NCBI GenBank assembly: GCA_016187925.1
Contig: JACPIS010000048.1
Location: forward strand, 1 to 64,000
Origin: Opitutia bacterium
GTDB lineage: Bacteria > Verrucomicrobiota > Verrucomicrobiia > Opitutales > Opitutaceae
Length of the DNA stretch: 64,000 nt
Reading direction: 5' to 3'
Part shown: positions 28,318-37,549 of the stretch, piece by piece
How the letters are laid out: each line of letters begins with the position of its first letter
Position numbering within the stretch: the stretch's first letter is position 1
Notes under the pieces: model-generated
The model's input: the letters and a program-made list of their open reading frames with translations, nothing else
The model's database searches: none
What the model was told of the DNA's origin: nothing
Position numbers and translations under genes: made by a program

Positions 28318-28530
28318 ATACCAATCGTCCGTAGCATTCGGGTTTTGGCGCGGCAGCGTCGGCAGGGACGGACCGCGAAGGCTTACGCACTTCGCGCCGC
28401 CGGGCCGTCCGTTCTGCTGGCCAGCAGAATCCTTACGGCGCGCCCAGTGGCGACAAGCGCTTGAGCCTCGGCGGTCGCGCCCTGCCTCGTCGAACCTGGC
28501 CCGATAGTCTATTCCCTCCAGGGTGGGATC
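28318..28530. repeat. ~213-bp dispersed repeat, copy 2
   Basis: It starts ATACCAATCGTCCGTA and follows copy 1 (4697-4888) closely through TCCGTTCTGCTGGCCAGCAG and GAGCCTCGGCGGTCGCGCCC. It carries an extra segment GAAGGCTTACGCACTTCGCG absent from copy 1, and its right terminal repeat is decayed. As in copy 1, its right end overlaps the stop codon of a minus-strand gene. Confidence 0.8.
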
Positions 28531-29947
28531 AGTTTTTCTCTCCGGCGGTGAACTCGGTCCACGACTGGCTGGGCCGGCTCTTGAGCAGGCCGTCCATCCA
28601 GTCGAACTGCGGGTGCGCCTGCAGGAATTTCTTCGCGTCGAACTCGCGGCCGTCGGCCGAGCCCCAGCGGGCGGCGAAGCTCATGCGCTTGGCCAGCGCC
28701 GTGTCGACGACCTTGGCGTCCGTGGTGCCGGCGGGATTGAACGGGATCTTGTGCGGATTGCCAAACTGCGGGTCGAGGTCGCCGCGGGCGTTGAGCGCGC
28801 GGCCGTTGGGTTTGCCGTCCTCGTTGTAGCAGGTGTCGTAGCAGTCCGCCTCGAAGTCCTTGGCCTTGGCGAGGTCGATCTGTCCGACGTTCTCCTTCAT
28901 CAGCTGCTTCCAGCGCACGCGGCGCGAGACGGGCGAGAGGCGGATGTCGGTGTCGTGCATGTCGGTCTCGAGGCGGAGGATCTTCAGGTTCTCGGCGATG
29001 TTGGAGCCGAGGTAATAGCCGTCCTTCGTGCGCTCGAAGCCGATGTATTTCAGGCCGAGCTCGAGGCGGGCGATCTCACGGGTGTGGATGTCGCCGATGA
29101 GCCAGGCGTTGGCGTAGCCGCCGTTGTTGCCCTTTTTCATGATCTCGCACCACTGGTCGAGGCCGCCGGCGTCCTGCGTGGCGCGGCGCATGCGGATGAA
29201 CTCCGGCACGCCCTTCTCGGTGAAACCGTGGAAACCGCCGATGGTCGTCTCGGAGCCGACGAGCCCGGCGTCGGTGAGGAAGAAATCCGTGCCGCTGTGG
29301 ATCCAGCCCGGCTGCGTCTGCATGAGGATGCGGTGGCCGTGCGCTGGCGCGAGATCGAGCACGACGTTGTAGAGCGCCATCGTGAAATCCGACATGGTGT
29401 TGTGCGCGAGCACCACGCCGCCGTCCTTCGTCATGCCGCCCGTGGCGATGAACGACGAGCACATCTCCTTCGGGTTCGTCACGACGGTGGCGGAGCCGTC
29501 GAGTTTCTTGGCGGCCTCGGGCCACCAGTAGCCGGTGGTCTCGATGGAGGCGTTGTAGGCGACGATGTCATCGTAGGTCGTGGCGACGCCGGCGGCGTTC
29601 ATGCCCTCGGCGATGCCGGTCATCTCCTCGCGGTTCTCGTCGTCGATGCCGGCCTGGATGAAGCCGTTGGTGCTGTCTTTGAGCCACGTCCAGTCGAAGC
29701 TGCTCTCGTGTTCCCACTGCGCGGCGGTCACGCGGATCGCTTCGGCAATTTCCTTGGCCAGGAGATAACCGTGTTGGAATCCACGCTCGCGCGGGCCGCC
29801 CTCGATGTGCAGATAGGTCCAGCCGGCCTTCTCGTGCCGGTGGGCTTTGGCCAGCCAGGTTTTTTGTTCCGGGGTCAACTCGGCGCCGGAGAGCGCCAAC
29901 ACAGCGGCGAAAACCGCCAATCCAATCAGGGGCAGGAGTCTCTTCAT
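28529..29947 (-). CDS. exported C45 / phospholipase B-like Ntn-hydrolase
   Basis: A 472-residue protein with a signal peptide (1-22). The region GGPRERGFQHGYLLAKEI (50-67) and the likely N-terminal nucleophile Cys163 in EMCSSFIATG fit the C45-like and phospholipase B-like Ntn-hydrolases, which self-cleave before the Cys. VLAHNTMSDF and SETTIGGFHGF are further conserved parts. The substrate could be an acylated peptide or lipid; this cannot be read from sequence. Confidence 0.75.
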   Translation of the reverse strand: MKRLLPLIGLAVFAAVLALSGAELTPEQKTWLAKAHRHEKAGWTYLHIEGGPRERGFQHGYLLAKEIAEAIRVTAAQWEHESSFDWTWLKDSTNGFIQAGIDDENREEMTGIAEGMNAAGVATTYDDIVAYNASIETTGYWWPEAAKKLDGSATVVTNPKEMCSSFIATGGMTKDGGVVLAHNTMSDFTMALYNVVLDLAPAHGHRILMQTQPGWIHSGTDFFLTDAGLVGSETTIGGFHGFTEKGVPEFIRMRRATQDAGGLDQWCEIMKKGNNGGYANAWLIGDIHTREIARLELGLKYIGFERTKDGYYLGSNIAENLKILRLETDMHDTDIRLSPVSRRVRWKQLMKENVGQIDLAKAKDFEADCYDTCYNEDGKPNGRALNARGDLDPQFGNPHKIPFNPAGTTDAKVVDTALAKRMSFAARWGSADGREFDAKKFLQAHPQFDWMDGLLKSRPSQSWTEFTAGEKN

Positions 29948-30055
29948 GGCCCGGCACGCTAGCCAGCCGGCCCGGTCTGGCGAATGGAAAACGGCCGGCC
30001 CGCCCTGCCGCGCGACGAAGGACGCAAACTCCCCGGCTGCCGGGCCTCGCGTCGC

Positions 30056-31195
30056 TCAGCCCAGCGCCTGGGCGAGGTCGGCGCGGAGGTCGTCGACGTG
30101 CTCCAAGCCGACGGAAAACCGCAGCAGGTTCTCCGGCGTGGGTGAGTCGGCGCCCTCGACGAGCTTGCGGTGCTCGATGAGGCTTTCGATGCCGCCGAGG
30201 CTGGTGGCGCGCGTGATCAACCGGACCTTGGCGGCGACGGCGCTCGCGGCGGCGAAGCCTCCGCGTACCTCGAACGACAGCATCGCGCCGCCGCTGGCCA
30301 TCTGCCGCCGGGCGGCAGCGTGGCCGGGATGCGAGGGCAGGCCGGGGTAGTTGACGCGTTCGACCTTCGGGTGCTCGGCGAGCCAGGCCGCGAGCTGGGC
30401 TGCGGTGGTCGACTGGGCGCGGACGCGGACGGGCATCGTGGAGAGACTGCGCAACAGCAGCCAGCAGTCGAACGGCGCGGGCACGGCTCCGCCGATCTGC
30501 TGCCAGGTGCGCACGCGGGCGACGAGCTCCGCCGGGGCATCGGCACCGAACACCAGCACGCCGCCGAGCACGTCGCTGTGGCCGCCGATGTATTTCGTGC
30601 TGGAGTGCATCGCCACGTGCGCGCCGAGCGCGAGCGGTTGAGTGAGAATGGAGGTGGCCCAGGTGTTGTCGGCCACGACCAGCGCGCCGACGGCGCGGCC
30701 AAGCATGGCCACCGCGGCGAGATCGGTGATCTTCAGCCGCGGGTTGGAAGGCGTCTCGATCCAGACGAGCTGCGTCGGTGCGGCCTGGAGCGCGCGCTCG
30801 ACGGCGGCGAGGTCCGTGAAGTCCACGAAATCTCCGCGCACGCCCCAGCGCGCGAACTCGTTTTTCACGAGGTGGCGCGTGCCGTGATAGATGTCGTCGG
30901 GGAAAACCACCCGGGCGCCGGGCGCGAGCGCCTGCAGGATGGCGGCGGTGGCGGCCTGGCCGGAGGCGAAGGCCATGGCGTCCTTGCCGCCCTCCATGGC
31001 GGCGAGCGCCTGCTCGAGGGCGTGGCGGTTGGGCGTGTCGGTGCGCGAGTAGACGAAGCCGTGGGGCAGGGAGCCGTCGGGCGCGCGCTCGAAGGTGGTG
31101 GCGAGGGTCAGGTTGGGCGTGACAGCGCCGGTGGCGGGATCAACGCGGCGGCCGGCGTGGACGGCGAGCGTCTCGGGGTGGCGGGTGGGGCTCAT
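30056..31195 (-). CDS. Cys/Met-metabolism PLP-dependent enzyme (cystathionine synthase/lyase-like)
   Basis: A 379-residue enzyme. The PLP lysine is Lys201 in SSTKYIGGHSDVLGG; VYSRTDTPNRHALEQALA holds the phosphate-binding Tyr and Arg; the C-terminus LLRFSVGLEHVDDL is typical. The family covers cystathionine gamma-synthase, beta- and gamma-lyases and methionine gamma-lyase. Sequence alone does not separate them, and no met or cys gene adjoins it. It is transcribed alone toward the C45-like gene. Confidence 0.88.
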   Translation of the reverse strand: MSPTRHPETLAVHAGRRVDPATGAVTPNLTLATTFERAPDGSLPHGFVYSRTDTPNRHALEQALAAMEGGKDAMAFASGQAATAAILQALAPGARVVFPDDIYHGTRHLVKNEFARWGVRGDFVDFTDLAAVERALQAAPTQLVWIETPSNPRLKITDLAAVAMLGRAVGALVVADNTWATSILTQPLALGAHVAMHSSTKYIGGHSDVLGGVLVFGADAPAELVARVRTWQQIGGAVPAPFDCWLLLRSLSTMPVRVRAQSTTAAQLAAWLAEHPKVERVNYPGLPSHPGHAAARRQMASGGAMLSFEVRGGFAAASAVAAKVRLITRATSLGGIESLIEHRKLVEGADSPTPENLLRFSVGLEHVDDLRADLAQALG

Positions 31196-31270
31196 GGGCG
31201 TGGTTGGTTGCTAACGGTTGAGCAGCCGGGACGCCAGACTTGGTTGCCGGCCGGTACAGTCCGATACGCG

Positions 31271-31303
31271 GAAAACAAAACAGCGCCGGCGGCGGCCGGC
31301 GCT
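31271..31303 (-). terminator. rho-independent terminator of ggt
   Basis: On the minus strand AGCGCCGGC and GCCGGCGCT form a 9-bp stem around a 4-base loop, followed by TGTTTTGTTTTCC. It lies 30 bases after the ggt stop. Confidence 0.75.
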
Positions 31304-31332
31304 GGCTCAAACGAGGGGGAGAGAGGCGCGGC

Positions 31333-33099
31333 TCAGTAGCCGACGGCCCGCGAGTCGCCTTTGCGCGGGTCGGCCGCGCCGAGGATGAGGCCGGTGGCGG
31401 GGTCGACTGCGATGGTTTCGCCGTCGCCCTGGTAGGCGCCTTCGTAGGATTTGCGCTCGGGCAGGTTGTGGCCCTTGGCCTTGAGCAGCGCCATCGTGTC
31501 GGGCGAGAGGCCGAAGCGCTCGAAAGTGACGACGTCGGGCAGCCACTGGTTGTGGATGCGCGGGGCGTCGACGGCCTGCATGACGGGCATGTGGTGGTCG
31601 ATGACGTTGGTGATGATCTGAAACACGGTGTTGATGATCGTGGGGCCGCCGGGCGAGCCGGTGACGAGCACGAGTTTGCCGTCCTTGAACACGAGGGTCG
31701 GCGTCATCGACGACAGCGGGCGCTTGCCGGGCACGATGGCGTTGGCTTCGCCCTGGATGAGGCCGTAGGCGTTGGGCGTGCCGACCTGCGACGTGAAGTC
31801 GTCCATTTCGTTGTTCATGAGGATGCCGGTGCCGGGAATCGTCACGCCGGAGCCGTAGGCGCCGTTGAGCGTGTAGGTGTTGGCGACGGCGTTGCCGGCG
31901 GCGTCGACGACGGAGAAATGCGTGGTCTCGTTGGATTCGTGCGGCGAACGCGCGACGAATTTGCCGAGGCCCGGCTGCACGGCGCTGGCGGGCGTGGCGT
32001 GGTCCGGCGAGAAGTCCGCCATGCGGCCCCGGATGTAGGCGGGGTCGAGCAGCTGCGCGACCGGCACGTGGACAAATTCGGGATCGCCGAGATACTCGGC
32101 GCGGTCGCGGAAGGCGCGTTTCATCACCTCGGCGAAGAGATGGTACTTGGCCGCGGAGTTGTAGCCGAGGGCGCCGACATCGAACGGCTCGAGCATGCCG
32201 AACATCTGGAGCAGCGCGATGCCGCCCGAGCTCGGGGGCGGCATGGTGACGATGTCGTAGCCGCGATATTTGCCGCGCAGGGGTGTGCGCTCGGCGACCT
32301 GGTAGTTCTTCAGGTCGTCGAGCGTGATGTTGCCGCCGTGCGCGGCCATGGCGGCGGCGATGCGCCGGGCGGTCTCGCCTTCGTAGAATTCGCGCGGGCC
32401 GTTCTTCTGCAGGCGGGCGAAGGTCTCGCCGAGGTCGGCCTGCACCCATTTCTCGCCGGCATTCCAGAACTCGCCGTTCTTCAGGTGGATTTTTTTGGAT
32501 TCATCGAACTGACCGAGCAGTTTCGCCCAGTCGCGCAGGCCGTGCGCGGTGGACTGGGAAACGATGTGGCCCTCGGCGGCGAGCCGGCGGGCGGGTTCGC
32601 AGATCTCGGCCCAGGTGACCTTGTGCGAACCATATTTCTCGACGGCGAGGGCGAAGCCCGCCACGGAGCCGGGGATGCCGCTGGCCTTCCAGCCGACGGT
32701 CGAGGAGCCGGTGCCTTGGATGACTTTGCCGTCAGGGCCGACATACATGTCGCGCGAGGCGGTCGCGGGAGCCGTCTCGCGGTAATCGATGGCGATGTCC
32801 CGGCCGCCGCCGGGCGCCGCCGGATCGGCGAGGTGGACGAGCATGAAGCCGCCGCCGCCGAGGTTGCCGGCGAAAGGGTAGACCACGGCGAGCGCCAGGC
32901 CGGTCGCCGCGGCGGCGTCGACGGCGTTGCCGCCCTTCCGGAGAATCTCGACGCCCGCCTGCGAGGCGAGTTCATGCGCCGAGGTGACCAGGCCGTGCTG
33001 TGCCTCGATGGCGGGGCGCTGCGCGTGGAGCGCGAGTGGGGCGGACAGAACCAAGGCCGCACCGAGCAGGGCGGCCAGCAGACGCGGGGAAACGTTCAT
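31333..33099 (-). CDS. ggt: gamma-glutamyltransferase
   Basis: A 588-residue proenzyme with a signal peptide (1-26, ending LALHAQ), so periplasmic. The autocleavage site lies before Thr392 in NETTHFSVVD, giving the usual large and small subunits. HGLVTSAHELASQAGVEILR (start of the large subunit) and GSPGGPTIINTVFQ near the C-terminus are conserved family regions. It transfers or hydrolyses gamma-glutamyl groups of glutathione and related peptides. It is divergent from the TonB receptor gene. Confidence 0.95.
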   Translation of the reverse strand: MNVSPRLLAALLGAALVLSAPLALHAQRPAIEAQHGLVTSAHELASQAGVEILRKGGNAVDAAAATGLALAVVYPFAGNLGGGGFMLVHLADPAAPGGGRDIAIDYRETAPATASRDMYVGPDGKVIQGTGSSTVGWKASGIPGSVAGFALAVEKYGSHKVTWAEICEPARRLAAEGHIVSQSTAHGLRDWAKLLGQFDESKKIHLKNGEFWNAGEKWVQADLGETFARLQKNGPREFYEGETARRIAAAMAAHGGNITLDDLKNYQVAERTPLRGKYRGYDIVTMPPPSSGGIALLQMFGMLEPFDVGALGYNSAAKYHLFAEVMKRAFRDRAEYLGDPEFVHVPVAQLLDPAYIRGRMADFSPDHATPASAVQPGLGKFVARSPHESNETTHFSVVDAAGNAVANTYTLNGAYGSGVTIPGTGILMNNEMDDFTSQVGTPNAYGLIQGEANAIVPGKRPLSSMTPTLVFKDGKLVLVTGSPGGPTIINTVFQIITNVIDHHMPVMQAVDAPRIHNQWLPDVVTFERFGLSPDTMALLKAKGHNLPERKSYEGAYQGDGETIAVDPATGLILGAADPRKGDSRAVGY

Positions 33100-33178
33100 G
33101 GCGGGCTAGGATTATCAGGAAGCGGGCGGCGACAAGATGTAATCGCCGCCGCCTTCGGCGTCATAGACCGATAATTTC

Positions 33179-33207
33179 TTGTTAGCTCAACTTCAGCATC
33201 GTATAAG
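33179..33207 (+). promoter_or_regulatory. sigma70-like promoter of the TonB receptor gene
   Basis: TTGTTA at 33179-33184 and TATAAG at 33202-33207 are separated by 17 bases, 65 bases before the start codon. They match the -35 and -10 consensus at four and five of six positions, in an AT-richer stretch of the divergent gap with ggt. Confidence 0.5.
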
Positions 33208-33272
33208 GTGTTTATCCTAACTGCCTGGGTGCTTAACGGCACTTGGGCGGCAGTCACCACCTAGCAACCCTT

Positions 33273-35960
33273 ATGAACCCACTGAAGAAAAGTGTTCAGG
33301 CCGCGCGTTTTGCCGGCCTACGTCGGGCGCATGTAGTCACCGTTCTGGCCTTCGGGGCCGGTCTCGGTCTGGCGCCCTTGTCCGCCCAACAGGCCGCCCA
33401 GCCCGCTGCTGGCGAGCCGAAGAAGGAAGAAGTCGTCAAGCTGACCGAATTCGTGACCACCGGCTCGCGTTTCAACGACCGCACCGTCACCGACTCCCCC
33501 GTGCCGATCGATGTGATCAGCGGCAACGAGCTCAAGCAAGGCGGCTACCTTGAGACCAGCCAGATGATCCAGGCGCAGATCCCGTCGTTCAACTTCCCGC
33601 GCCCGTCGCTCACCGACGGCACGGATCACATCCGCCCGGCCACGCTGCGCGGCCTCGCGCCCGACCAGGTGCTGATGCTCGTCAACGGCAAGCGCCGCCA
33701 CACCAGCTCCCTCGTCAACCTCAACGGCTCCATCGGCCGCGGCTCGGTCTCGACCGACTTCAACGCCATCCCGTCGGCCGCCATCGGCCGCATCGAGGTG
33801 CTGCGCGACGGCGCGTCCGCCCAATACGGCTCCGACGCCATCGCCGGTGTCATCAACGTCATCCTCCGCAAGGACAAGGGCTGGGGTCTCGACCTCGCCT
33901 GGGGTCAGACGAAGGAAGGCGACGGCGAGGACTACAAGCTCGATGCCTACGCCGGCACCGACCTCGGCGACAAGGGTTCGCTCTTCCTGAACTTCTGGGT
34001 GCGCGACCACAGTCCGACCAACCGCAGCCTGGCCGACACGCGCCAGCAGTATTTCGGCACCAATCCCGCGACCGGCGCCAAGACGACGATCTCCGGCAAC
34101 TACGGCTCCGGGGTCGGCCTCAGCGCCTCCAGCGGCACACTCGATCCGCGCGAGCAGACCGTCAACCGCATCAACCACCGCTTCGGCGATCCGCTCACCA
34201 AGGACCGCGGCCTCTGGGTCAACGGCAGCTACCCGCTCGCCAACGACCTCGATCTCTACTTCTTCGGCGGCTCCAGCCTCCGCCACGCCAACGGCGCCGG
34301 CTTCGCCCGTCGCGCGGGCGACGATCGTACGGTCCGCGCCATCTACCCGAACGGCTTCCTGCCGTTCATCCAGTCAGAGGTCGTCGACACCTCCTTCGGC
34401 GGCGGCGTGAAGGGCAAGTCGAGCAACTTCGACTGGGACCTGAGCACCGTCTACGGTTACAACACCCTCGACTACCGCACCGCCAACTCGGCCAACGTCA
34501 CGCTCGGCACCTCGAGCCCGACCAGCTTCTACGACGGCCAGCTCGGCTTCAACCAGTGGACCACCAACTTCGACGTCACCACCACGGCCAATCTCGGCCT
34601 GGAGACGCCCCTCAAGGTCGCGGCCGGTGTCGAATACCGCTGGGAGGAATACACCATCAAGGCCGGCGAGCCCGACTCCTACCGCAACGGCGGCGTCCGC
34701 ATCATCGACGGCCCGAACGCCAACGGCCTCGCGGCCGTCGGCGCGCAGGTCTTCCCGGGCTTCAAGCCCTCCGATGCCGGCTCGCACGACCGCCAGGCCA
34801 AGTCCGTCTACCTCGACTTCGAGCAACAGCTCACCGAGCGCTGGCTCGCCTCCGTGGCCGGCCGCTTCGAGGATTATACCGACTTCGGCACCAACACGAC
34901 GGCGAAGTTCGCCACGCGCGTGAAGATCAACGACACCCTCGCCCTCCGCGGCTCCATCAGCACGGGCTTCCGCGCCCCGCACCTCGCGCAGGAGTGGTTC
35001 AGCTCCACCGCCACCAACTTCATCGGCGGCGTGCCGTTCGACATCCTGACGTTCCCCGTCAGCGCCCCGGCGGCCATCGCCCTCGGCGCCAGCCCGCTCA
35101 AGCCCGAGAAGTCCACCAACGAGAGCATCGGTTTCACCTGGAACCCGGATGACCGCTTCTCCGCGACCGTCGACTACTACAACATCGACATCAAGGACCG
35201 CATCGTCCTCTCGTCGAACTTCACCGGCAACGCCGTGATCAACCTGCTCGCCACGCAGGGCATCACCGGCATCGGTGGCGGCCGTTACTTCACCAACGCC
35301 GTCGACACCACCACCAAGGGCATCGACGTGAACCTGCGCTACACTTGGAAGACGCACGACTTCGGCAAGATCACGTTCACCGCCGGCTACAACCACAACT
35401 CCACCTCGGCCACCAAGATCAAGCCGCCGCCCGCGGCGCTCGCGGCCATCACCACCACGCCGCTCTTCGACCTCACCGAGACCATCCGCCTCGAGAAGGG
35501 CCAGCCCAAGGACGCCCTCAACCTCGCCGCCAACTGGTCGTGGAACAAGTGGTCGTTCCTCGTCCGCGAGGTGCGCTATGGTGAGGTTTCCGCCGTCGCC
35601 TTCTCCAGCGCGACGCAGGCCCAGATCGACGCCCTCACGCCCGGCTACGACGTCGAGCTCCGACCCGCCGTCCCCGGCTCGGTCGGCGGCACGACGACGA
35701 ACAAGCAGATCATCCAGACGTTCGGCGCCAAGTGGCTCACCGACCTCGACGTGACGTTCCACTACAACAAGAACATCACGGTCTCGGTCGGTGCGAACAA
35801 CCTGTTCGACATCTACCCGGACGAGAACCTCCGCTCGAAGATCGTCAACGGCACCGTGTTCAACGGCTCCGACAACGCCGGCATCTTCCCCTACAGCGGC
35901 ATCTCGCCGTTCGGGTTCAACGGCGCGTTCTACTATGCGAAGCTGAGCCTGAAGTACTGA
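33273..35960 (+). CDS. TonB-dependent outer-membrane receptor
   Basis: An 895-residue receptor starting MNPLKKSVQAARF, with a signal peptide ending near SAQQ (residue about 40). VVKLTEFVTTGSRFNDRTVT is the TonB-box-like lead, followed by the plug domain (about 65-190; DSPVPIDVISGNELKQGGYL, and RIEVLRDGASAQYGSDAIAG). A 22-stranded barrel follows and ends FYYAKLSLKY, as expected for outer-membrane insertion. The ligand is unknown; the plug sequence is of the type common in Opitutaceae. A clear promoter and terminator mark it as a single transcription unit. Confidence 0.95.
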   Translation: MNPLKKSVQAARFAGLRRAHVVTVLAFGAGLGLAPLSAQQAAQPAAGEPKKEEVVKLTEFVTTGSRFNDRTVTDSPVPIDVISGNELKQGGYLETSQMIQAQIPSFNFPRPSLTDGTDHIRPATLRGLAPDQVLMLVNGKRRHTSSLVNLNGSIGRGSVSTDFNAIPSAAIGRIEVLRDGASAQYGSDAIAGVINVILRKDKGWGLDLAWGQTKEGDGEDYKLDAYAGTDLGDKGSLFLNFWVRDHSPTNRSLADTRQQYFGTNPATGAKTTISGNYGSGVGLSASSGTLDPREQTVNRINHRFGDPLTKDRGLWVNGSYPLANDLDLYFFGGSSLRHANGAGFARRAGDDRTVRAIYPNGFLPFIQSEVVDTSFGGGVKGKSSNFDWDLSTVYGYNTLDYRTANSANVTLGTSSPTSFYDGQLGFNQWTTNFDVTTTANLGLETPLKVAAGVEYRWEEYTIKAGEPDSYRNGGVRIIDGPNANGLAAVGAQVFPGFKPSDAGSHDRQAKSVYLDFEQQLTERWLASVAGRFEDYTDFGTNTTAKFATRVKINDTLALRGSISTGFRAPHLAQEWFSSTATNFIGGVPFDILTFPVSAPAAIALGASPLKPEKSTNESIGFTWNPDDRFSATVDYYNIDIKDRIVLSSNFTGNAVINLLATQGITGIGGGRYFTNAVDTTTKGIDVNLRYTWKTHDFGKITFTAGYNHNSTSATKIKPPPAALAAITTTPLFDLTETIRLEKGQPKDALNLAANWSWNKWSFLVREVRYGEVSAVAFSSATQAQIDALTPGYDVELRPAVPGSVGGTTTNKQIIQTFGAKWLTDLDVTFHYNKNITVSVGANNLFDIYPDENLRSKIVNGTVFNGSDNAGIFPYSGISPFGFNGAFYYAKLSLKY

Positions 35961-35998
35961 GCTGCCCGCCGCGGGATGCTCCCGCAGCTGCCTCTTCA

Positions 35999-36031
35999 AG
36001 GCGCGGACCACCCGGTCCGCGCCTTTTTCTT
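35999..36031 (+). terminator. rho-independent terminator of the TonB receptor gene
   Basis: GGCGCGGACC and GGTCCGCGCC form a perfect 10-bp stem around ACCC, preceded by AA and followed by TTTTTCTTTT. Confidence 0.88.
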
Positions 36032-36083
36032 TTCCCCGTCCTCCCGCGCTCGACGCTCCGCGCGGCGTCCGGCCGGCCCGCTC

Positions 36084-36112
36084 GGAAGTGTCATATAATA
36101 GATGACGCTTTC
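36084..36112. repeat. short palindromic repeat GAAGTGTCAT, copy 2
   Basis: GGAAGTGTCATATAATAGAT differs from copy 1 (22042-22070) by one base over its 20 bases; the right arm GATGACGCTTTC has diverged. It precedes the DUF5069 gene by about 65 bases. Confidence 0.7.
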
Positions 36113-36175
36113 TGCATTGGTACGCGGAGGAAAAACGCTTCGCCAAACACGGCGCGATGGGCTTCATTTCCCGCC

Positions 36176-36622
36176 ATGCCCCACGTGGAAGGTTTGCGCT
36201 CCCCCTACGACAAAACCGCCGGCGGCCTGCATCACCTCGGCCGCATGCTCGACAAGATCCGGCTCATGCTGGCCGGCCGGCTGCCGGGCCATTTTCACTC
36301 GAACTACGGCATGGGCGCGGGCCTCGACGGCCACCTCTGCGGCTTCCTCAACGTCGAGTTCAAGGACATCGAAGCGCGCGTGCGCGAAGGCGGCTCTGAT
36401 GCCGAGCTGGTCGAGTGGATTTTCGCCCGCGGCCTGCGCCCGACCAAGATACAGACGCGCATCTGGAACGAGTTTTCGCGCAAGATCGGCTGGAACGATT
36501 TCGCCACGCGCTACCTGCAGGATTTGAAGCAGGAATTCGGCATGGCGCACCATCCGCACGGCACGTCGTTCGATCTCATCGAGATCAGCGAAAACCGTCC
36601 GCCACCCGCCAGTCGCGCCTGA
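36176..36622 (+). CDS. DUF5069 domain protein
   Basis: A 148-residue protein starting MPHVEGLRSPYDKTAGGLHH. That opening and GRMLDKIRLMLAGRLPG are characteristic of DUF5069, a soluble family frequent in Verrucomicrobia. Further conserved stretches are NYGMGAGLDGHLCGFL and WNEFSRKIGWNDFATRYL. Function unknown. Confidence 0.88.
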   Translation: MPHVEGLRSPYDKTAGGLHHLGRMLDKIRLMLAGRLPGHFHSNYGMGAGLDGHLCGFLNVEFKDIEARVREGGSDAELVEWIFARGLRPTKIQTRIWNEFSRKIGWNDFATRYLQDLKQEFGMAHHPHGTSFDLIEISENRPPPASRA

Positions 36623-36664
36623 GCGGAGACCGAAACGAAGGATTCGCGTTTTGGTCGGACGGGT

Positions 36665-37492
36665 TCAATTGGGCCACGCCGCACCCGGACCGCCGAAACG
36701 CGTGCCGGCCGGGAAGTGCAGCCCGAAGTGCCGCGCGAGAATCTCCAGCAGCTCGGCGGGTGCCGTAATCACGCGCCGCTCGAGGACGGTGGTGCCCTGC
36801 CGGCGGATGAACTCGTTGTCGCGGATCGCCAGGCGCGTGCCCGCCGGGCCAGCCAGCCCCACGCCGAGCGTCCGCTTGAATTTCGATTGCGGGCTCGTGC
36901 TGGTCCACCAGTTGGCGAGTTCCCGGTCGACGGCGGGCATCGCCTCGCCGGTGAATTCGTAGATATCGGACCATTCATCGCCCAGTCGCACCTGATGAAA
37001 CAGCCGGCCGTCCTCGCGCAGGATGCGGAGCGGCTCGTGGGCCGTGGACTGCTCGCCCTCGAGATCGGCGCGGATGCAGGAGGTGAGCGAGAAGGCTCCG
37101 ACGCCGGCATCCACCAGCCAGGGAATGCCGTCCACTTCGACCCGCAGGAAAAGATGCGTGCGCGGCGGGGTGAACTCCCGCGGCTGCTGCAGGCGGATGC
37201 GCGCCGAGAGCGGCATGACGCGGAAACCGAGCTTCGTCAGCACGTGGAGCATCAGGGTGTTCTGCTCGAAACAATAGCCGCCGCGCTTTCCGTGCACGAG
37301 CTTCCGCTCGATGGCGGCCAGTTCGATGTCGACGGGCCGGCCGAGCAGGATGTCGAGGTTCTCGAACGGTATCGCCGTCACATGCGCGCCGGCGATCGCG
37401 TTGAGCGTGGCGAGGGACGGATCGCGCGGGCCGGTGTAGCCGATGCGGGCGAAATAGGCGTCGAGGTCGGGTGCTTGGTCCGGGGTCGGCAT
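36665..37492 (-). CDS. nat: arylamine N-acetyltransferase
   Basis: A 275-residue enzyme with the NAT catalytic triad: Cys74 in RGGYCFEQN, His113 in RTHLFLRVEV and Asp128 in LVDAGVG. PFENLDILLGRPV (42-54) is the conserved N-terminal region. It transfers acetyl from acetyl-CoA to arylamines or hydrazines in the cytoplasm; some homologues act in polyketide amide formation. No biosynthetic cluster adjoins it. The DUF885 gene follows the opposite side of its promoter. Confidence 0.93.
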   Translation of the reverse strand: MPTPDQAPDLDAYFARIGYTGPRDPSLATLNAIAGAHVTAIPFENLDILLGRPVDIELAAIERKLVHGKRGGYCFEQNTLMLHVLTKLGFRVMPLSARIRLQQPREFTPPRTHLFLRVEVDGIPWLVDAGVGAFSLTSCIRADLEGEQSTAHEPLRILREDGRLFHQVRLGDEWSDIYEFTGEAMPAVDRELANWWTSTSPQSKFKRTLGVGLAGPAGTRLAIRDNEFIRRQGTTVLERRVITAPAELLEILARHFGLHFPAGTRFGGPGAAWPN

Positions 37493-37549
37493 TCCTGCAC
37501 GCTAATAAACGGGCATCGGCGCGCCAGCGTCCAATGCCCGGACTCCGGC

